A DNA stretch of 20,979 bases from LMUY01 sp964242925 (lineage in GTDB: Bacteria; Pseudomonadota; Alphaproteobacteria; Acetobacterales; Acetobacteraceae). The notes beneath the pieces were generated by a model. It saw only the letters and a program-made list of their open reading frames with translations, did no database searches and was not told the DNA's origin. The stretch spans positions 1-20,979 of the forward strand of contig CAXTBW010000076.1 of assembly GCA_964242925.1 (NCBI GenBank), written 5' to 3'. Both the position numbers and the translations under genes were made by a program. Shown here piece after piece: positions 14,705 to 20,979 of the stretch; the first letter of the stretch is position 1; each line of letters opens with the position of its first letter.

Positions 14705-14723
14705 ATTGAGAATGCCTCTCAAT
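14705..14723. promoter_or_regulatory. Irr-box (ICE)-like palindrome upstream of mbfA
   Basis: ATTGAGAATGCCTCTCAAT is a perfect 7-5-7 inverted repeat. Compared with the rhizobial iron control element TTTAGAA-N3-TTCTAAA, the inner 17-mer agrees at 11 of 14 defined positions, with spacing kept. mbfA genes are known Irr targets, so an operator is the best reading. It overlaps the purH stop codon (14719-14721). A purH terminator is the alternative, but no T-tract follows on the minus strand. Confidence 0.55.
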
Positions 14724-16272
14724 GGCGGAAGTGACGCATGCCAGTAAAGACCATCGCGATGCCGGCATCGTCCGCCGCTGCGATCACCTCTGGGTCGCGC
14801 ACCGAGCCGCCGGGCTGCGCCACCGCGGTGGCGCCGGCCGCGACCAGCGCCTGCAACCCGTCGGCGAACGGGAAGAACGCGTCGGACGCGGCCACGCTGC
14901 CCGCCGTCAGGCTGCCCGGCAGGCCGGCGGCCTCCGCGGCGGCGGCGCCCTTCCACGCGGCGATCCGCGCGGCGTCGACCCGGCTCATCTGGCCGGCGCC
15001 CACGCCCACCGTCGCGGCGGCCTTCGCATAGACGATCGCGTTGGACTTCACGTGCTTGCAGACGCGGAACGCGAACAGCAGGTCCGCCAGTTCCGCCGCA
15101 TCCGGCGCGCGTTTGGTGACGAGGCGCAGCTGATCCGCCGTCACGCGCCCGGTGTCGCGGGTCTGCACCAGCAGGCCGCCGGCCAGGCTGCGCACCTGCA
15201 TGCCGGGGGCCGCCGGGTCGGGCAGCCCGGTCAGCAGAACGCGCAGGTTCTTCTTGCGCGACAGCAACGCCAGCGCGTCTTCGTCGGCGTCGGGCGCCAC
15301 GATCACCTCGCTGAAGATCGCGGCGATGCGCTCGGCGGCGGCGGCGTCCAGCTTGCGGTTGACCGCGACGATGCCGCCGAACGCGGATTGCGGGTCGCAG
15401 CGCAACGCCGCCTCCCACGCCTCGGCCAGGCTCGCGGCGGAGGCGACGCCGCAGGGATTGGCGTGCTTGACGATGACGACGGTCGGCTCGGCGAACTCGG
15501 CGACGCACTCCCATGCGGCGTCGGTGTCGTTCAGGTTGTTGAACGACAGCTCCTTGCCTTGCACCTGGCGCGCGCTGGCCACCCCCGGGCGGTCGCCGCT
15601 GGCGTACAGCGCGGCCTGCTGGTGGGGGTTCTCGCCGTAGCGCAGCGTCTGCCGCAACGCGCCGGCGAAGGCGATGCGGGCGGGGAAGGTTTGACCCAAG
15701 TCCTGCGCGAACCAGGCGGCGATGGCGGCGTCGTAGGCGGCGGTGCGGGCGTAGGCGGCGGCGGCCAGGCGGCGGCGCAGCTCCAGCGTGGTGCCGGGCA
15801 GGGCGGTCAGCAGTTCGGCGTACTGCGCCGGGTCGGTGAGCACGGCGACGTGGGCGTGGTTCTTGGCGGCGGCGCGGATCAGCGCCGGGCCGCCGATGTC
15901 GATGTTCTCCACGCACGCCTCGCGGTCGGCGCCGGACGCGACGGTCGCTTCGAACGGGTAGAGGTTGCACACCAGCAGGTCGATCGGCGTGATGCCGTGC
16001 GCCGCCATCTCCGCCACGTGCGTTGGCGCGTCGCGGCGGCCGAGCAGACCGCCATGGATCTGCGGGACCAGCGTCTTGACCCGGCCGTCCAGTATCTCGG
16101 GGAAGCCGGTGTGGTCCGACACCTCCGTAACGGGGATGCCCGCTGCACGCAACGCCGCTGCGGACCCCCCCGTGGACAGGATGTGCACGCCGTGCGCCGC
16201 CAGCGCCTGCGCCAACGGAACAAGGTCGGTCTTGTCGGATACGGATATGAGGGCGCGGGCGATGGGGGTCAT
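14719..16272 (-). CDS. purH: Bifunctional AICAR formyltransferase / IMP cyclohydrolase
   Basis: PurH performs the last two steps of IMP synthesis. The 517-residue product is full length: an N-terminal MGS-like IMP cyclohydrolase domain (about 1-190, with ALISVSDK, STGG, SDHTGFPEILDGRVKTL and NLYPF) and a C-terminal formyltransferase domain. The latter shows RYGENPHQ, the catalytic KHANPCG at 269-275, SNAIVYAK, DAFFPFADG, and the canonical end GSVRDPEVIAAADDAGIAMV followed by FTGMRHFRH. The ATG at 16272 puts MTPIARALISVSDK at the N-terminus as in other PurH proteins; a GTG at 16302 would add ten atypical residues. The gene starts 40 bp after the glycosyltransferase and its stop codon lies inside the mbfA operator-like palindrome. 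Confidence 0.97.
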   Translation of the reverse strand: MTPIARALISVSDKTDLVPLAQALAAHGVHILSTGGSAAALRAAGIPVTEVSDHTGFPEILDGRVKTLVPQIHGGLLGRRDAPTHVAEMAAHGITPIDLLVCNLYPFEATVASGADREACVENIDIGGPALIRAAAKNHAHVAVLTDPAQYAELLTALPGTTLELRRRLAAAAYARTAAYDAAIAAWFAQDLGQTFPARIAFAGALRQTLRYGENPHQQAALYASGDRPGVASARQVQGKELSFNNLNDTDAAWECVAEFAEPTVVIVKHANPCGVASAASLAEAWEAALRCDPQSAFGGIVAVNRKLDAAAAERIAAIFSEVIVAPDADEDALALLSRKKNLRVLLTGLPDPAAPGMQVRSLAGGLLVQTRDTGRVTADQLRLVTKRAPDAAELADLLFAFRVCKHVKSNAIVYAKAAATVGVGAGQMSRVDAARIAAWKGAAAAEAAGLPGSLTAGSVAASDAFFPFADGLQALVAAGATAVAQPGGSVRDPEVIAAADDAGIAMVFTGMRHFRH

Positions 16273-16312
16273 GGGGCGCCCATACCAGAGGCGAGACGGC
16301 ACGCGCCAGCAA

Positions 16313-17404
16313 TCAGAGGCCGAGCAGGTCCAGGGTGCGCGCGACGACCGCGGCCTCGTCGTAGCGCGCCATCGCCCGCTGGCGGCCGGCTTCGCCCATG
16401 GCGGCGCGCTCCGCCGGGTCCGCGACCAGGCGGTTCAGCGCGGCGGCGAGCGGCGCGACGGTGAACGGCGGCACCAGCAGGCCGGTGACGCCGTCGACCA
16501 CCTGCTCGCGCGGGCCGCGGATGGCGGTGGCCACCACCGGCAGGCCGGTCAGCATGGCCTCGATCACCGACATCGGCAGGCCCTCGAAATGGCTGGGCAG
16601 GGCGAAGATGTCGGCGGCGGCGAGCACCTGCGCCACGTCGGTGCGGTAGCCGAGCCGGCGCACGCGGGGCGCGTCCAGCAAGGCGTCCATATCCTCGCCG
16701 CGGTCGGTGGCCAGCCGCTCGCCGACCACCCAGAGCTCGGCGCCGGGGACCGCCGCCATGGCCGCCAGCAGTTCGGGGTAGCCCTTGTGGCGGACCAGGC
16801 GGGACACGGCGATCACCACGACGCGGTCGGGCGCCACCCCCAGCGCGGAACGCAATCGGGTGCGGGCGGCCGGGTCCGGATGGAACAGCGCGGGGTCGCG
16901 GCCATTGCCGACCGCGGTGGCGCAGCGCGCGATCCACAGCCGGCGCGCGTCGGCTGCCTCCTCCTCCGACACTGTGAGGAAGATGGTGGTGAGGCGGCCC
17001 GCGAGCCACTCCATCGCCAGCGAAGCGGCGCGGCGCGGCCAGGGCGCCGGCTGGTTGAACAGGAAGCCGTGGCAGGTGTAGGCGATATGCGGCACCCCGG
17101 CTGCACAGGCGGCCAGCCGGGCCAGGAAGCCGCTGATCGGCATGTGGCCGTGCACCAGGTCGGGCCGTTCGCGCCGCAGCAGCGCCACCAGCGCGCGGAA
17201 CGCCCGCCATTGGGCGAGCGGGGATACGCGGCGGACGAACGGCGCCGGTTCGACGCGGAAACCCTCGGCGCGGATGTCGGCCAGCAAGGGCCCGTCGGCC
17301 GCGACGCCGACCACCTCGTGGCCGCGCGCGCGGATGCCGCGCATGAGCGGCAGGACGAAGTGGCGGAGCGAGAAATCGACGTTGGCAATCTCGACGACCT
17401 TCAT
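16313..17404 (-). CDS. GT4-family glycosyltransferase
   Basis: A 363-residue GT-B-fold retaining glycosyltransferase. The N-terminal domain has the glycogen-synthase-like start (VEIANVDFSLRHFVLPLMRGIRARGHEV) and HGHMPISG at about 85-92. The C-terminal domain has GNGRDPALF, ISRLV-like AVSRLVRHKGYPELL (199-213), and the nucleotide-sugar E-x7-E motif, E274 to E282 in FEGLPMSVIEAM. It probably transfers a hexose onto a lipid carrier or surface polysaccharide; donor and acceptor are unknown. Its neighbours are not other polysaccharide genes, so it is an isolated glycosyltransferase placed before purH. The ATG at 17404 has only a poor ribosome site. It diverges from the binding-protein gene across 48 bp. 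Confidence 0.88.
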   Translation of the reverse strand: MKVVEIANVDFSLRHFVLPLMRGIRARGHEVVGVAADGPLLADIRAEGFRVEPAPFVRRVSPLAQWRAFRALVALLRRERPDLVHGHMPISGFLARLAACAAGVPHIAYTCHGFLFNQPAPWPRRAASLAMEWLAGRLTTIFLTVSEEEAADARRLWIARCATAVGNGRDPALFHPDPAARTRLRSALGVAPDRVVVIAVSRLVRHKGYPELLAAMAAVPGAELWVVGERLATDRGEDMDALLDAPRVRRLGYRTDVAQVLAAADIFALPSHFEGLPMSVIEAMLTGLPVVATAIRGPREQVVDGVTGLLVPPFTVAPLAAALNRLVADPAERAAMGEAGRQRAMARYDEAAVVARTLDLLGL

Positions 17405-17452
17405 CGGCGCCGTTCTTGCAACATTTTTTGTAGGCCCAAAAGGAGTCGTCCC
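17405..17452. promoter_or_regulatory. Short divergent gap with a strong ribosome site for the LivJ-like gene
   Basis: 48 bp separate the two divergent starts. AAAAGGAG at 17438-17445 stands 7 nt before the ATG of the binding-protein gene. A T-run (ACATTTTTTG) lies in the middle. Any promoter for either gene must lie here or reach into the other gene; I cannot assign -35/-10 boxes with confidence. Confidence 0.4.
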
Positions 17453-18682
17453 ATGACAAGCCGCCGCGATGCGTTACGACTGCTGTCCGGTTCCGCGCTG
17501 GCGACCGCGCTTATAGGGCGCGTTGCGGCGCAGGAGAAATCCCTCACCATCGGCTGCGACCTGCCGCTGACCGGAGCGCAGGCCGGCACCGCCACGCTGG
17601 TCAAGTACGGCATGCAGAGCGCGGTGGACGAGCTGAACGCGAAGGGCGGCGTGGCCGGCTACCACCTGAACGTGCTGATGCTGAACGACGGCACCGCGAC
17701 CGCCGGGCAGTACGACCCGGCGCAGGCCGCCACCAACGCCCGCAAGATGGTGTCCGACCCCAGCGTGGTCGCCGCGATCGGCCCGATGAACAGCGGCGCG
17801 GCCAAGGCGATGTGTCCGATCTTCAGCCAGGGCGGTTTGGCGACGATCACCCCCAGCGCAACCAACCCGGACATGACCTCGCCCAAGCTGTCGACGATCT
17901 ACCGGCCGGCCGGGCAGAACATCTTTTTCCGGACGGTGACGACCGACGCCTATCAGGGCCCGACCATGGCCAATTTCTACCTCGAGACGCTGAAGGTGAA
18001 GTCGGTCTTCATCCTGGACGACAGCGGCGCCTATGGCGTGGGCCTGGCGGACGCGTTCGAGCGGCAGGCGCGCGCCAAGGGCCTGAACGTCCTAGGTCGT
18101 GACCGGCTTGACCCGAAGCAGGCCGATTACTCGGCCATCCTGAGCAAGATCAAGAGCCTCGGCGGCGACGCGCTGTATACCGGCGGAGACGCGCAGGCCG
18201 GGGTGAAGCTGGTCAAGCAGGGCTACGAGATCATCCCCGGAATGATCAAGGGCGGCGGCGACGGGTTCTTCGGCCCGGAGATGCTGACGGGCGGCGGTTT
18301 CCCGGCGGCCGAGGGCTGGTATGCGACGATTGCTTCGCCGCATGTGACGGAGCAGACCGCGGTGGAGGCGTGGCTCAAGACGTTCACCACCAAGTACGGC
18401 GCCCAGCCGTCGGACTACGCCATCACCGCCTATGACGGCGTGATGGTGATCGCCGACGCGATCGAGCGGGTCGCCAAGGCAGGCCCGGTGACGCGCGCGG
18501 CGGTGCGCGCGGCGATCCAGGACGCCAAGGTGGACACGTTGCAGGGCACAGTGTCGTTCGACGAGAACGGCGACCTCGCCAGCCGCACCGTCAGCGTCTT
18601 CCAGATCAGGCGGGACGACGCCTTCCCGCTCGACGACGTGATCCACCAGTTCAAGTATATCGGGGTCGCGCCGGAGAGCTGA
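17453..18682 (+). CDS. Branched-chain amino-acid-type ABC substrate-binding protein
   Basis: A 409-residue periplasmic binding protein of the LivJ/LivK (peripla_BP_6) family. The leader TSRRDALRLLSGSALATALI carries an RR pair in an S-R-R-x-x-x-R-L context and ends in RVAAQ, so export by the Tat system is likely. The mature part starts KSLTIGCDLPLTGAQA and contains the type I binding-protein markers: DELNAKGGVAGY, SDPSVVAAIGPMNSG, FFRTVTTDAYQG, SVFILDDSGAYGVGLADAFE, and DYAITAYDGVMVIADAIE. The ligand could be amino acids, amides or aromatic compounds. AAAAGGAG precedes the ATG by 7 nt, implying good translation. No livHMGF genes are in the window. Confidence 0.92.
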   Translation: MTSRRDALRLLSGSALATALIGRVAAQEKSLTIGCDLPLTGAQAGTATLVKYGMQSAVDELNAKGGVAGYHLNVLMLNDGTATAGQYDPAQAATNARKMVSDPSVVAAIGPMNSGAAKAMCPIFSQGGLATITPSATNPDMTSPKLSTIYRPAGQNIFFRTVTTDAYQGPTMANFYLETLKVKSVFILDDSGAYGVGLADAFERQARAKGLNVLGRDRLDPKQADYSAILSKIKSLGGDALYTGGDAQAGVKLVKQGYEIIPGMIKGGGDGFFGPEMLTGGGFPAAEGWYATIASPHVTEQTAVEAWLKTFTTKYGAQPSDYAITAYDGVMVIADAIERVAKAGPVTRAAVRAAIQDAKVDTLQGTVSFDENGDLASRTVSVFQIRRDDAFPLDDVIHQFKYIGVAPES

Positions 18683-18689
18683 CGGGCGA

Positions 18690-18713
18690 CGCCCGCGCTA
18701 CTCGGTGCGGGCG
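18690..18713. terminator. Possible bidirectional terminator hairpin
   Basis: CGCCCGC (18690-18696) and GCGGGCG (18707-18713) pair perfectly around a 10-nt loop, in the 15-bp gap between two converging genes and overlapping the stop of the minus-strand gene. There is no T-tract on either side, so this is only a candidate. Confidence 0.3.
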
Positions 18714-19063
18714 CGGGTCGTCTGCGCTTTGCGGTCGTAGTACAGCGACACCTTGGAGATCTGGCAGAGATCAAGGGTCTGCCAGGTTGCTTCCTCGCCG
18801 TCGTGGTACTTGACCTTCAGGTCGAACTTGCAGGCGCGGGCGGAGCGCGCGAAGTTCACGTCGTAGCTGTCGCCGTTTTCCAGCACGTTGCCCTGGCCCA
18901 TGATCTCGCGGCCCCAGTTATTGCTTGCGCTCGGCGCGACGTAGAGGTCGTCGATCTGATAACCGGTGCGGTTGACGAGCGTGAAGTCCTGGTCGCCGGC
19001 GTGGGCGACTGGAGCAAGGGCGAGCAGGCCAGCCGTGATGATTGCATAAGTCGCAAGGCGCAT
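18698..19063 (-). CDS. Small secreted conserved protein of unknown function
   Basis: A 121-residue protein with a 22-residue signal peptide (MRLATYAIITAGLLALAPVAHA, cleavage before GDQ). The mature 99 residues are strand-rich: DFTLVNRTGYQIDDLYVAPS, then WGREIMGQG, LENGDSYDVNF, and a pair of cysteines C78 and C100 that could form one disulfide (ARACKFDLKVKY and LDLCQISKVSLYYD). The pattern 'L-V-N-x-T-G-x-x-I-x-x-L-Y-V-S/A-P-S' looks like a conserved periplasmic family, but I have no function for it. AAGAAGGAA precedes the ATG at 19063 by 7 nt. It converges with the LivJ-like gene and diverges from the Cys-rich protein. Confidence 0.82.
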   Translation of the reverse strand: MRLATYAIITAGLLALAPVAHAGDQDFTLVNRTGYQIDDLYVAPSASNNWGREIMGQGNVLENGDSYDVNFARSARACKFDLKVKYHDGEEATWQTLDLCQISKVSLYYDRKAQTTRARTE

Positions 19064-19098
19064 GCGCGTATTCCTTCTTGTCTCACGTTTTTACCGCA

Positions 19099-19128
19099 AG
19101 AACTCACAATGCAACCTAAACGAGTTCT
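19099..19128. promoter_or_regulatory. Inverted repeat in the promoter region of the small secreted protein
   Basis: AGAACTC (19099-19105) and GAGTTCT (19122-19128) form a perfect 7-bp inverted repeat with a 16-nt spacer, 36 bp in front of the minus-strand ATG at 19063. It sits in an AT-richer stretch (19064-19150). It may be an operator; no clear -35/-10 pair is assigned. Confidence 0.35.
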
Positions 19129-19189
19129 CATTTTCGGCCGTGATATTCGTTGGGAACGTGCGTTATGCCAGCGGCCCAAAGTAGCCATT

Positions 19190-19288
19190 CGTCATGGCGA
19201 GCGCCCGCTTGGCGGCGCGGCGATCCGGGACGGCGAGCACGGTGCTGGCGGCTGGATTGCCGCGTCGCAAGCGCTCCTCGCAATGACG
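19190..19288. repeat. Palindromic dispersed-repeat-like element
   Basis: The left arm CGTCATGGCGAGCGCC... (from 19190) and the right arm ...GCGCTCCTCGCAATGACG (to 19288) are long imperfect inverted repeats. CGTCAT-GCGAG pairs with CTCGC-ATGACG, and GCGATCC with GGATTGC nearer the centre. This resembles the short palindromic intergenic repeats with CGTCATTGCGAG ends that occur in many copies in alphaproteobacterial genomes. The family assignment is from memory. Copies elsewhere in this genome were not visible in the window. Confidence 0.7.
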
Positions 19289-19546
19289 ATGGTTGTATCG
19301 TGTGGTCTCGCAGCCGTCATCCTGGTTGCTCGATCGGCCCGGGGCGCCCCCGCGCAAACCTGCCGCGTCGCCATTGGCGAAACCGCCGCGCGAACGCTGG
19401 TCGAACGATGCATCTTCGTGTCCCCGGCGACGCATCCGCCGTGCAACGCGTCCAACCCGTGCGCGCTCATCACCGGCGAGATCGAACGCGGGTGCGCCAT
19501 GCTGCCCAGCGGCGACGCGCCGCCATATTGCGCAGCTCGCAAATAA
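19283..19546 (+). CDS. Small Cys-rich secreted protein
   Basis: 87 residues from an ATG at 19283 (a second in-frame ATG is at 19289). A short hydrophobic leader (VVSCGLAAVILVARSARGAPAQ) suggests export. The mature part has six cysteines (C27, C43, C54, C60, C71, C83) in the setting TCRVAIGETAARTLVERC, SPATHPPCNASNPCALI and ERGCAML, consistent with three disulfides. I do not know the family by name. The first ATG lies in the right end of the palindromic repeat (CAATGACG), and no ribosome site is visible, so the repeat may have replaced the original upstream region. A long upstream extension in the same frame runs through the repeat and looks artificial. Confidence 0.6.
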   Translation: MTMVVSCGLAAVILVARSARGAPAQTCRVAIGETAARTLVERCIFVSPATHPPCNASNPCALITGEIERGCAMLPSGDAPPYCAARK

Positions 19547-19552
19547 TCGCGG

Positions 19553-20389
19553 CTAGGGAGTGATCCGCGCGAGCACTGGCAGCAGGTGGGTGCGGAACAG
19601 TTCGTAGTTCTCGCTCATCGGGAAGTGGCCGAGGCGGGGCATGATGGCGGCCGTGGCGCCGCGGATCGCGGCCGCGGTCGCCAGGGTGGCTTCGGGCGGG
19701 CAGGAGTAGTCGTACTCGCCCGTAAGAAGCCAGACCGGGCAGCGCGCCGTGTCGATCCGCGGCAGCTCGGCCCGCATGTCGCCCTCCACTTTGTAAAAGT
19801 GCAGGTCGCCGCGGAACACGCCGGGGCCGCCCTGCATGTAGTGCCACAGCGTCTCCCACCGCTCGTGCTCCGGGCTTTGCGGCGCCATCAGGCCGGAGAT
19901 GACCCCCGCGCACGCCTCGCCGCCATGGACGTCGGCGCGGTGCGTCCACTCGGTGTCGTAGTACGGGTCGAGATGCGCCGCCGACTGCACGCCGATCACC
20001 GCGCGGAAGGCGCCCGCGTGCCGGGCCGCGAGGTCGAGCACGATGCGACCGCCGATCGAGCAGCCCAGCGCGATCGGGCGATCCAGCGCCAACTCGCCGC
20101 AGACCGCCTGGATCATCGCGACGTAGGCGGCGGTGGTGAGTTGGTAGTCGCCATGATGCCAGCCGTCCGGCGGCGAGGACTTGCCGTGCCAGGGCATGTC
20201 GAACGCGATGCAGCGGAAGCGGTCGGTGACGGCCCGGTCGGCCAGCAGCCCGCGCCACTGCCGCGTGTCCGACCCGGCGGTGTGCAGGCAGAGCAGCGGG
20301 ATGCCCTGGCCGGCCTCCTCGAAGTACACCCGGTGCGGGCGGCCCTCGATGGGCACGCGCATGTAGCGGCCGACGACGTCCTCGATCAT
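19553..20389 (-). CDS. Alpha/beta hydrolase
   Basis: A 278-residue alpha/beta-hydrolase-fold enzyme. The catalytic triad is visible: nucleophile S111 in LGCSIGG (G-x-S-x-G), acid D227 in LLTGEYDYSCP, and H255 in PRLGHFPMSE. The oxyanion-loop segment is LLCLHTAGSDTRQW, and FDMPWHGKSSPPDGW follows strand 4. The layout resembles ester or C-C-bond hydrolases of the MhpC/BioH-like group; the substrate is not predictable. The ATG at 20389 overlaps the stop of the SCP2-like gene (ATGA), which argues against the longer reading to 20659, whose extra N-terminus is Arg/Pro-rich shadow sequence. Confidence 0.9.
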   Translation of the reverse strand: MIEDVVGRYMRVPIEGRPHRVYFEEAGQGIPLLCLHTAGSDTRQWRGLLADRAVTDRFRCIAFDMPWHGKSSPPDGWHHGDYQLTTAAYVAMIQAVCGELALDRPIALGCSIGGRIVLDLAARHAGAFRAVIGVQSAAHLDPYYDTEWTHRADVHGGEACAGVISGLMAPQSPEHERWETLWHYMQGGPGVFRGDLHFYKVEGDMRAELPRIDTARCPVWLLTGEYDYSCPPEATLATAAAIRGATAAIMPRLGHFPMSENYELFRTHLLPVLARITP

Positions 20390-20763
20390 GGCGGCGGCTC
20401 GCCGGCAGTTTGGCGCATGATGGCGAACAGGCCCTTGAACCAGAAGACATGGCGCCAGAACGGGCGCAGGTCGCCCTCGATGCGCAGCGCGCGGCGCTTC
20501 ACGAGCGCCATCACGTCGTGAAAGCCCGGCGCCGGGTCGGGGCGCATGAACGCGGCCCAGGCGTCCGGCTCGGCGCGAAACGCCACGGTCCAGGACGGCA
20601 TCACCGCCGGTCCGCGGCTCACCGCGGTGATCTGCCCATCGCGCACCTGCAGGCGGCACAGGTCGTCGCCGGCCTCCAGCAGCACGTCGGCGTCAAGGCG
20701 GCGGCCCCAGCGGCGCTGCGCCGGGTCGGCGTTCACCGCTCGCACTGCCGAATCCGCGATCAA
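20386..20763 (-). CDS. SCP2-like (sterol-carrier fold) small protein
   Basis: 125 residues. The central part (RRLDADVLLEAGDDLCRLQV, ITAVSRGP, SWTVAFRAEPDAWAAFM) and the C-terminal HDVMALVKRRALRIEGDLRPFWRH resemble SCP2 sterol-binding domains, where the last helix often reads x-A-x-x-x-G-x-L-x-I-x-G-D. The family call is inference from pattern. The only start in frame after the upstream TGA is TTG at 20763 (or internal GTG codons at 20745 and 20736); no good ribosome site is visible. It overlaps the hydrolase gene by 4 bp, so the two products are probably made together and may act on the same lipophilic compound. Confidence 0.65.
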   Translation of the reverse strand: MIADSAVRAVNADPAQRRWGRRLDADVLLEAGDDLCRLQVRDGQITAVSRGPAVMPSWTVAFRAEPDAWAAFMRPDPAPGFHDVMALVKRRALRIEGDLRPFWRHVFWFKGLFAIMRQTAGEPPP

Positions 20764-20811
20764 CGCGTCCAGTCTCGGTTCCGGGCCGTGTCGCCAGGCC
20801 CGTCACCCAAT

Positions 20812-20828
20812 TCTCCCCCGGAAGGAGA
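20812..20828. terminator. Weak hairpin after ligA
   Basis: TCTCC (20812-20816) and GGAGA (20824-20828) pair around a 7-nt loop about 30 bp after the ligA stop. The surrounding CTCTCC...GGGGGAGA pattern is of a kind often scattered at gene ends in high-GC genomes. No T-tract follows, so a terminator role is uncertain. Confidence 0.25.
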
Positions 20829-20860
20829 GGGCTTTCGCCACGGTCTTGCCATCCGCTCTT

Positions 20861-20979
20861 CTACGCCATCCCGGCGATCTCCCGCCATCCCGCCTCGTCC
20901 ACCGTCCGCACGCCCAGTTCGGCGGCCTTCTTCGCCTTCGACCCGGCGTCGGCGCCCAGCACCACCAGGTCGGTCTTCT
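20861..20979 (-). CDS. ligA: C-terminal BRCT end of NAD-dependent DNA ligase (partial)
   Basis: Only the last 39 codons are present; the gene continues beyond the right edge. The peptide KTDLVVLGADAGSKAKKAAELG, then VRTVDEAGWREIAG, matches the end of the LigA BRCT domain (K-T-x-x-L-V-x-G-x-x-x-G-S-K-x-x-K-A-x-x-L-G). LigA seals nicks during replication and repair. TAG at 20861-20863. The SCP2-like gene starts about 97 bp downstream on the same strand. Confidence 0.92.
   Translation of the reverse strand, partial: KTDLVVLGADAGSKAKKAAELGVRTVDEAGWREIAGMA

Noticed and set aside
16273..16302. GTG start for a longer PurH
   Set aside because: Adds ten residues not found at the N-terminus of PurH proteins; no better ribosome site than the ATG at 16272.
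15965..17452. Upstream extension of the LivJ-like gene frame through the glycosyltransferase region
   Set aside because: The extension is antisense to the glycosyltransferase and purH; the ATG at 17453 has a strong ribosome site and a proper signal peptide.
1..20979. CRISPR arrays, insertion sequences, rRNA or prophage
   Set aside because: No regularly spaced repeats, transposase or integrase motifs, rRNA-like sequence or phage structural genes were seen. tRNAs were looked for by eye only and a covariance-model scan would be needed to exclude them.

Overview
The window looks like a chromosomal segment of a high-GC alphaproteobacterium, probably from the Rhodospirillales/Acetobacteraceae. The grounds are the strong G/C third-position bias, a MbfA-type ferritin/VIT1 iron exporter with an Irr-box-like palindrome in front of it, a palindromic dispersed repeat of a kind frequent in alphaproteobacteria, and the mix of gene families. 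The genus cannot be fixed from sequence alone. No phage, transposase, CRISPR array or rRNA gene was seen. Most genes belong to known families, so I regard this as largely ordinary chromosome with a few local oddities.

Left part (1-5134): the end of an unrecognised plus-strand gene, then a tightly packed minus-strand set read from 4915 down to 206. It holds an XRE-type regulator, a Nudix (ADP-ribose pyrophosphatase-like) hydrolase, an AlaX-type Ala-tRNA editing protein, a 3-mercaptopyruvate sulfurtransferase (sseA), a cystathionine beta-lyase (metC-like) and hisI. Four of these junctions overlap or nearly abut (4 bp, 13 bp gap, 1 bp, 14 bp), so the five genes from Nudix to hisI look like one transcription unit combining sulfur amino-acid metabolism, translation quality control, nucleotide clean-up and one histidine step.

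Middle part (5135-12537): a hydroxypyruvate isomerase (hyi) on the minus strand diverges from a plus-strand row. That row is an AI-2E-family permease, an MFS transporter, a secreted DUF3455 protein, and a complete set of membrane and ATPase subunits of a Dpp/Opp peptide ABC importer (dppB-C-D-F). The four dpp genes overlap by 4 bp at each junction. No peptide-binding protein is encoded nearby, and dppB has no conventional start codon at the expected place.

Right part (12538-20979): a 669-bp stretch with a probable broken minus-strand gene. Next, on the minus strand, come a SnoaL/NTF2-like protein, mbfA, purH and a GT4 glycosyltransferase (transcribed glycosyltransferase to purH to mbfA to SnoaL-like). 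Divergent from these is an orphan Tat-exported LivJ-type amino-acid-binding protein. Two small secreted proteins follow, flanking a palindromic dispersed repeat. The window ends with a translationally coupled pair (SCP2-like protein plus alpha/beta hydrolase) and the C-terminal BRCT end of NAD-dependent DNA ligase (ligA), cut by the window edge.

Best points for a second look: the Irr-box-like palindrome embedded in the purH stop codon ahead of mbfA, the ATC at the dppB start, the repeat that supplies the start codon of a Cys-rich secreted protein, and the broken gene downstream of dppF.
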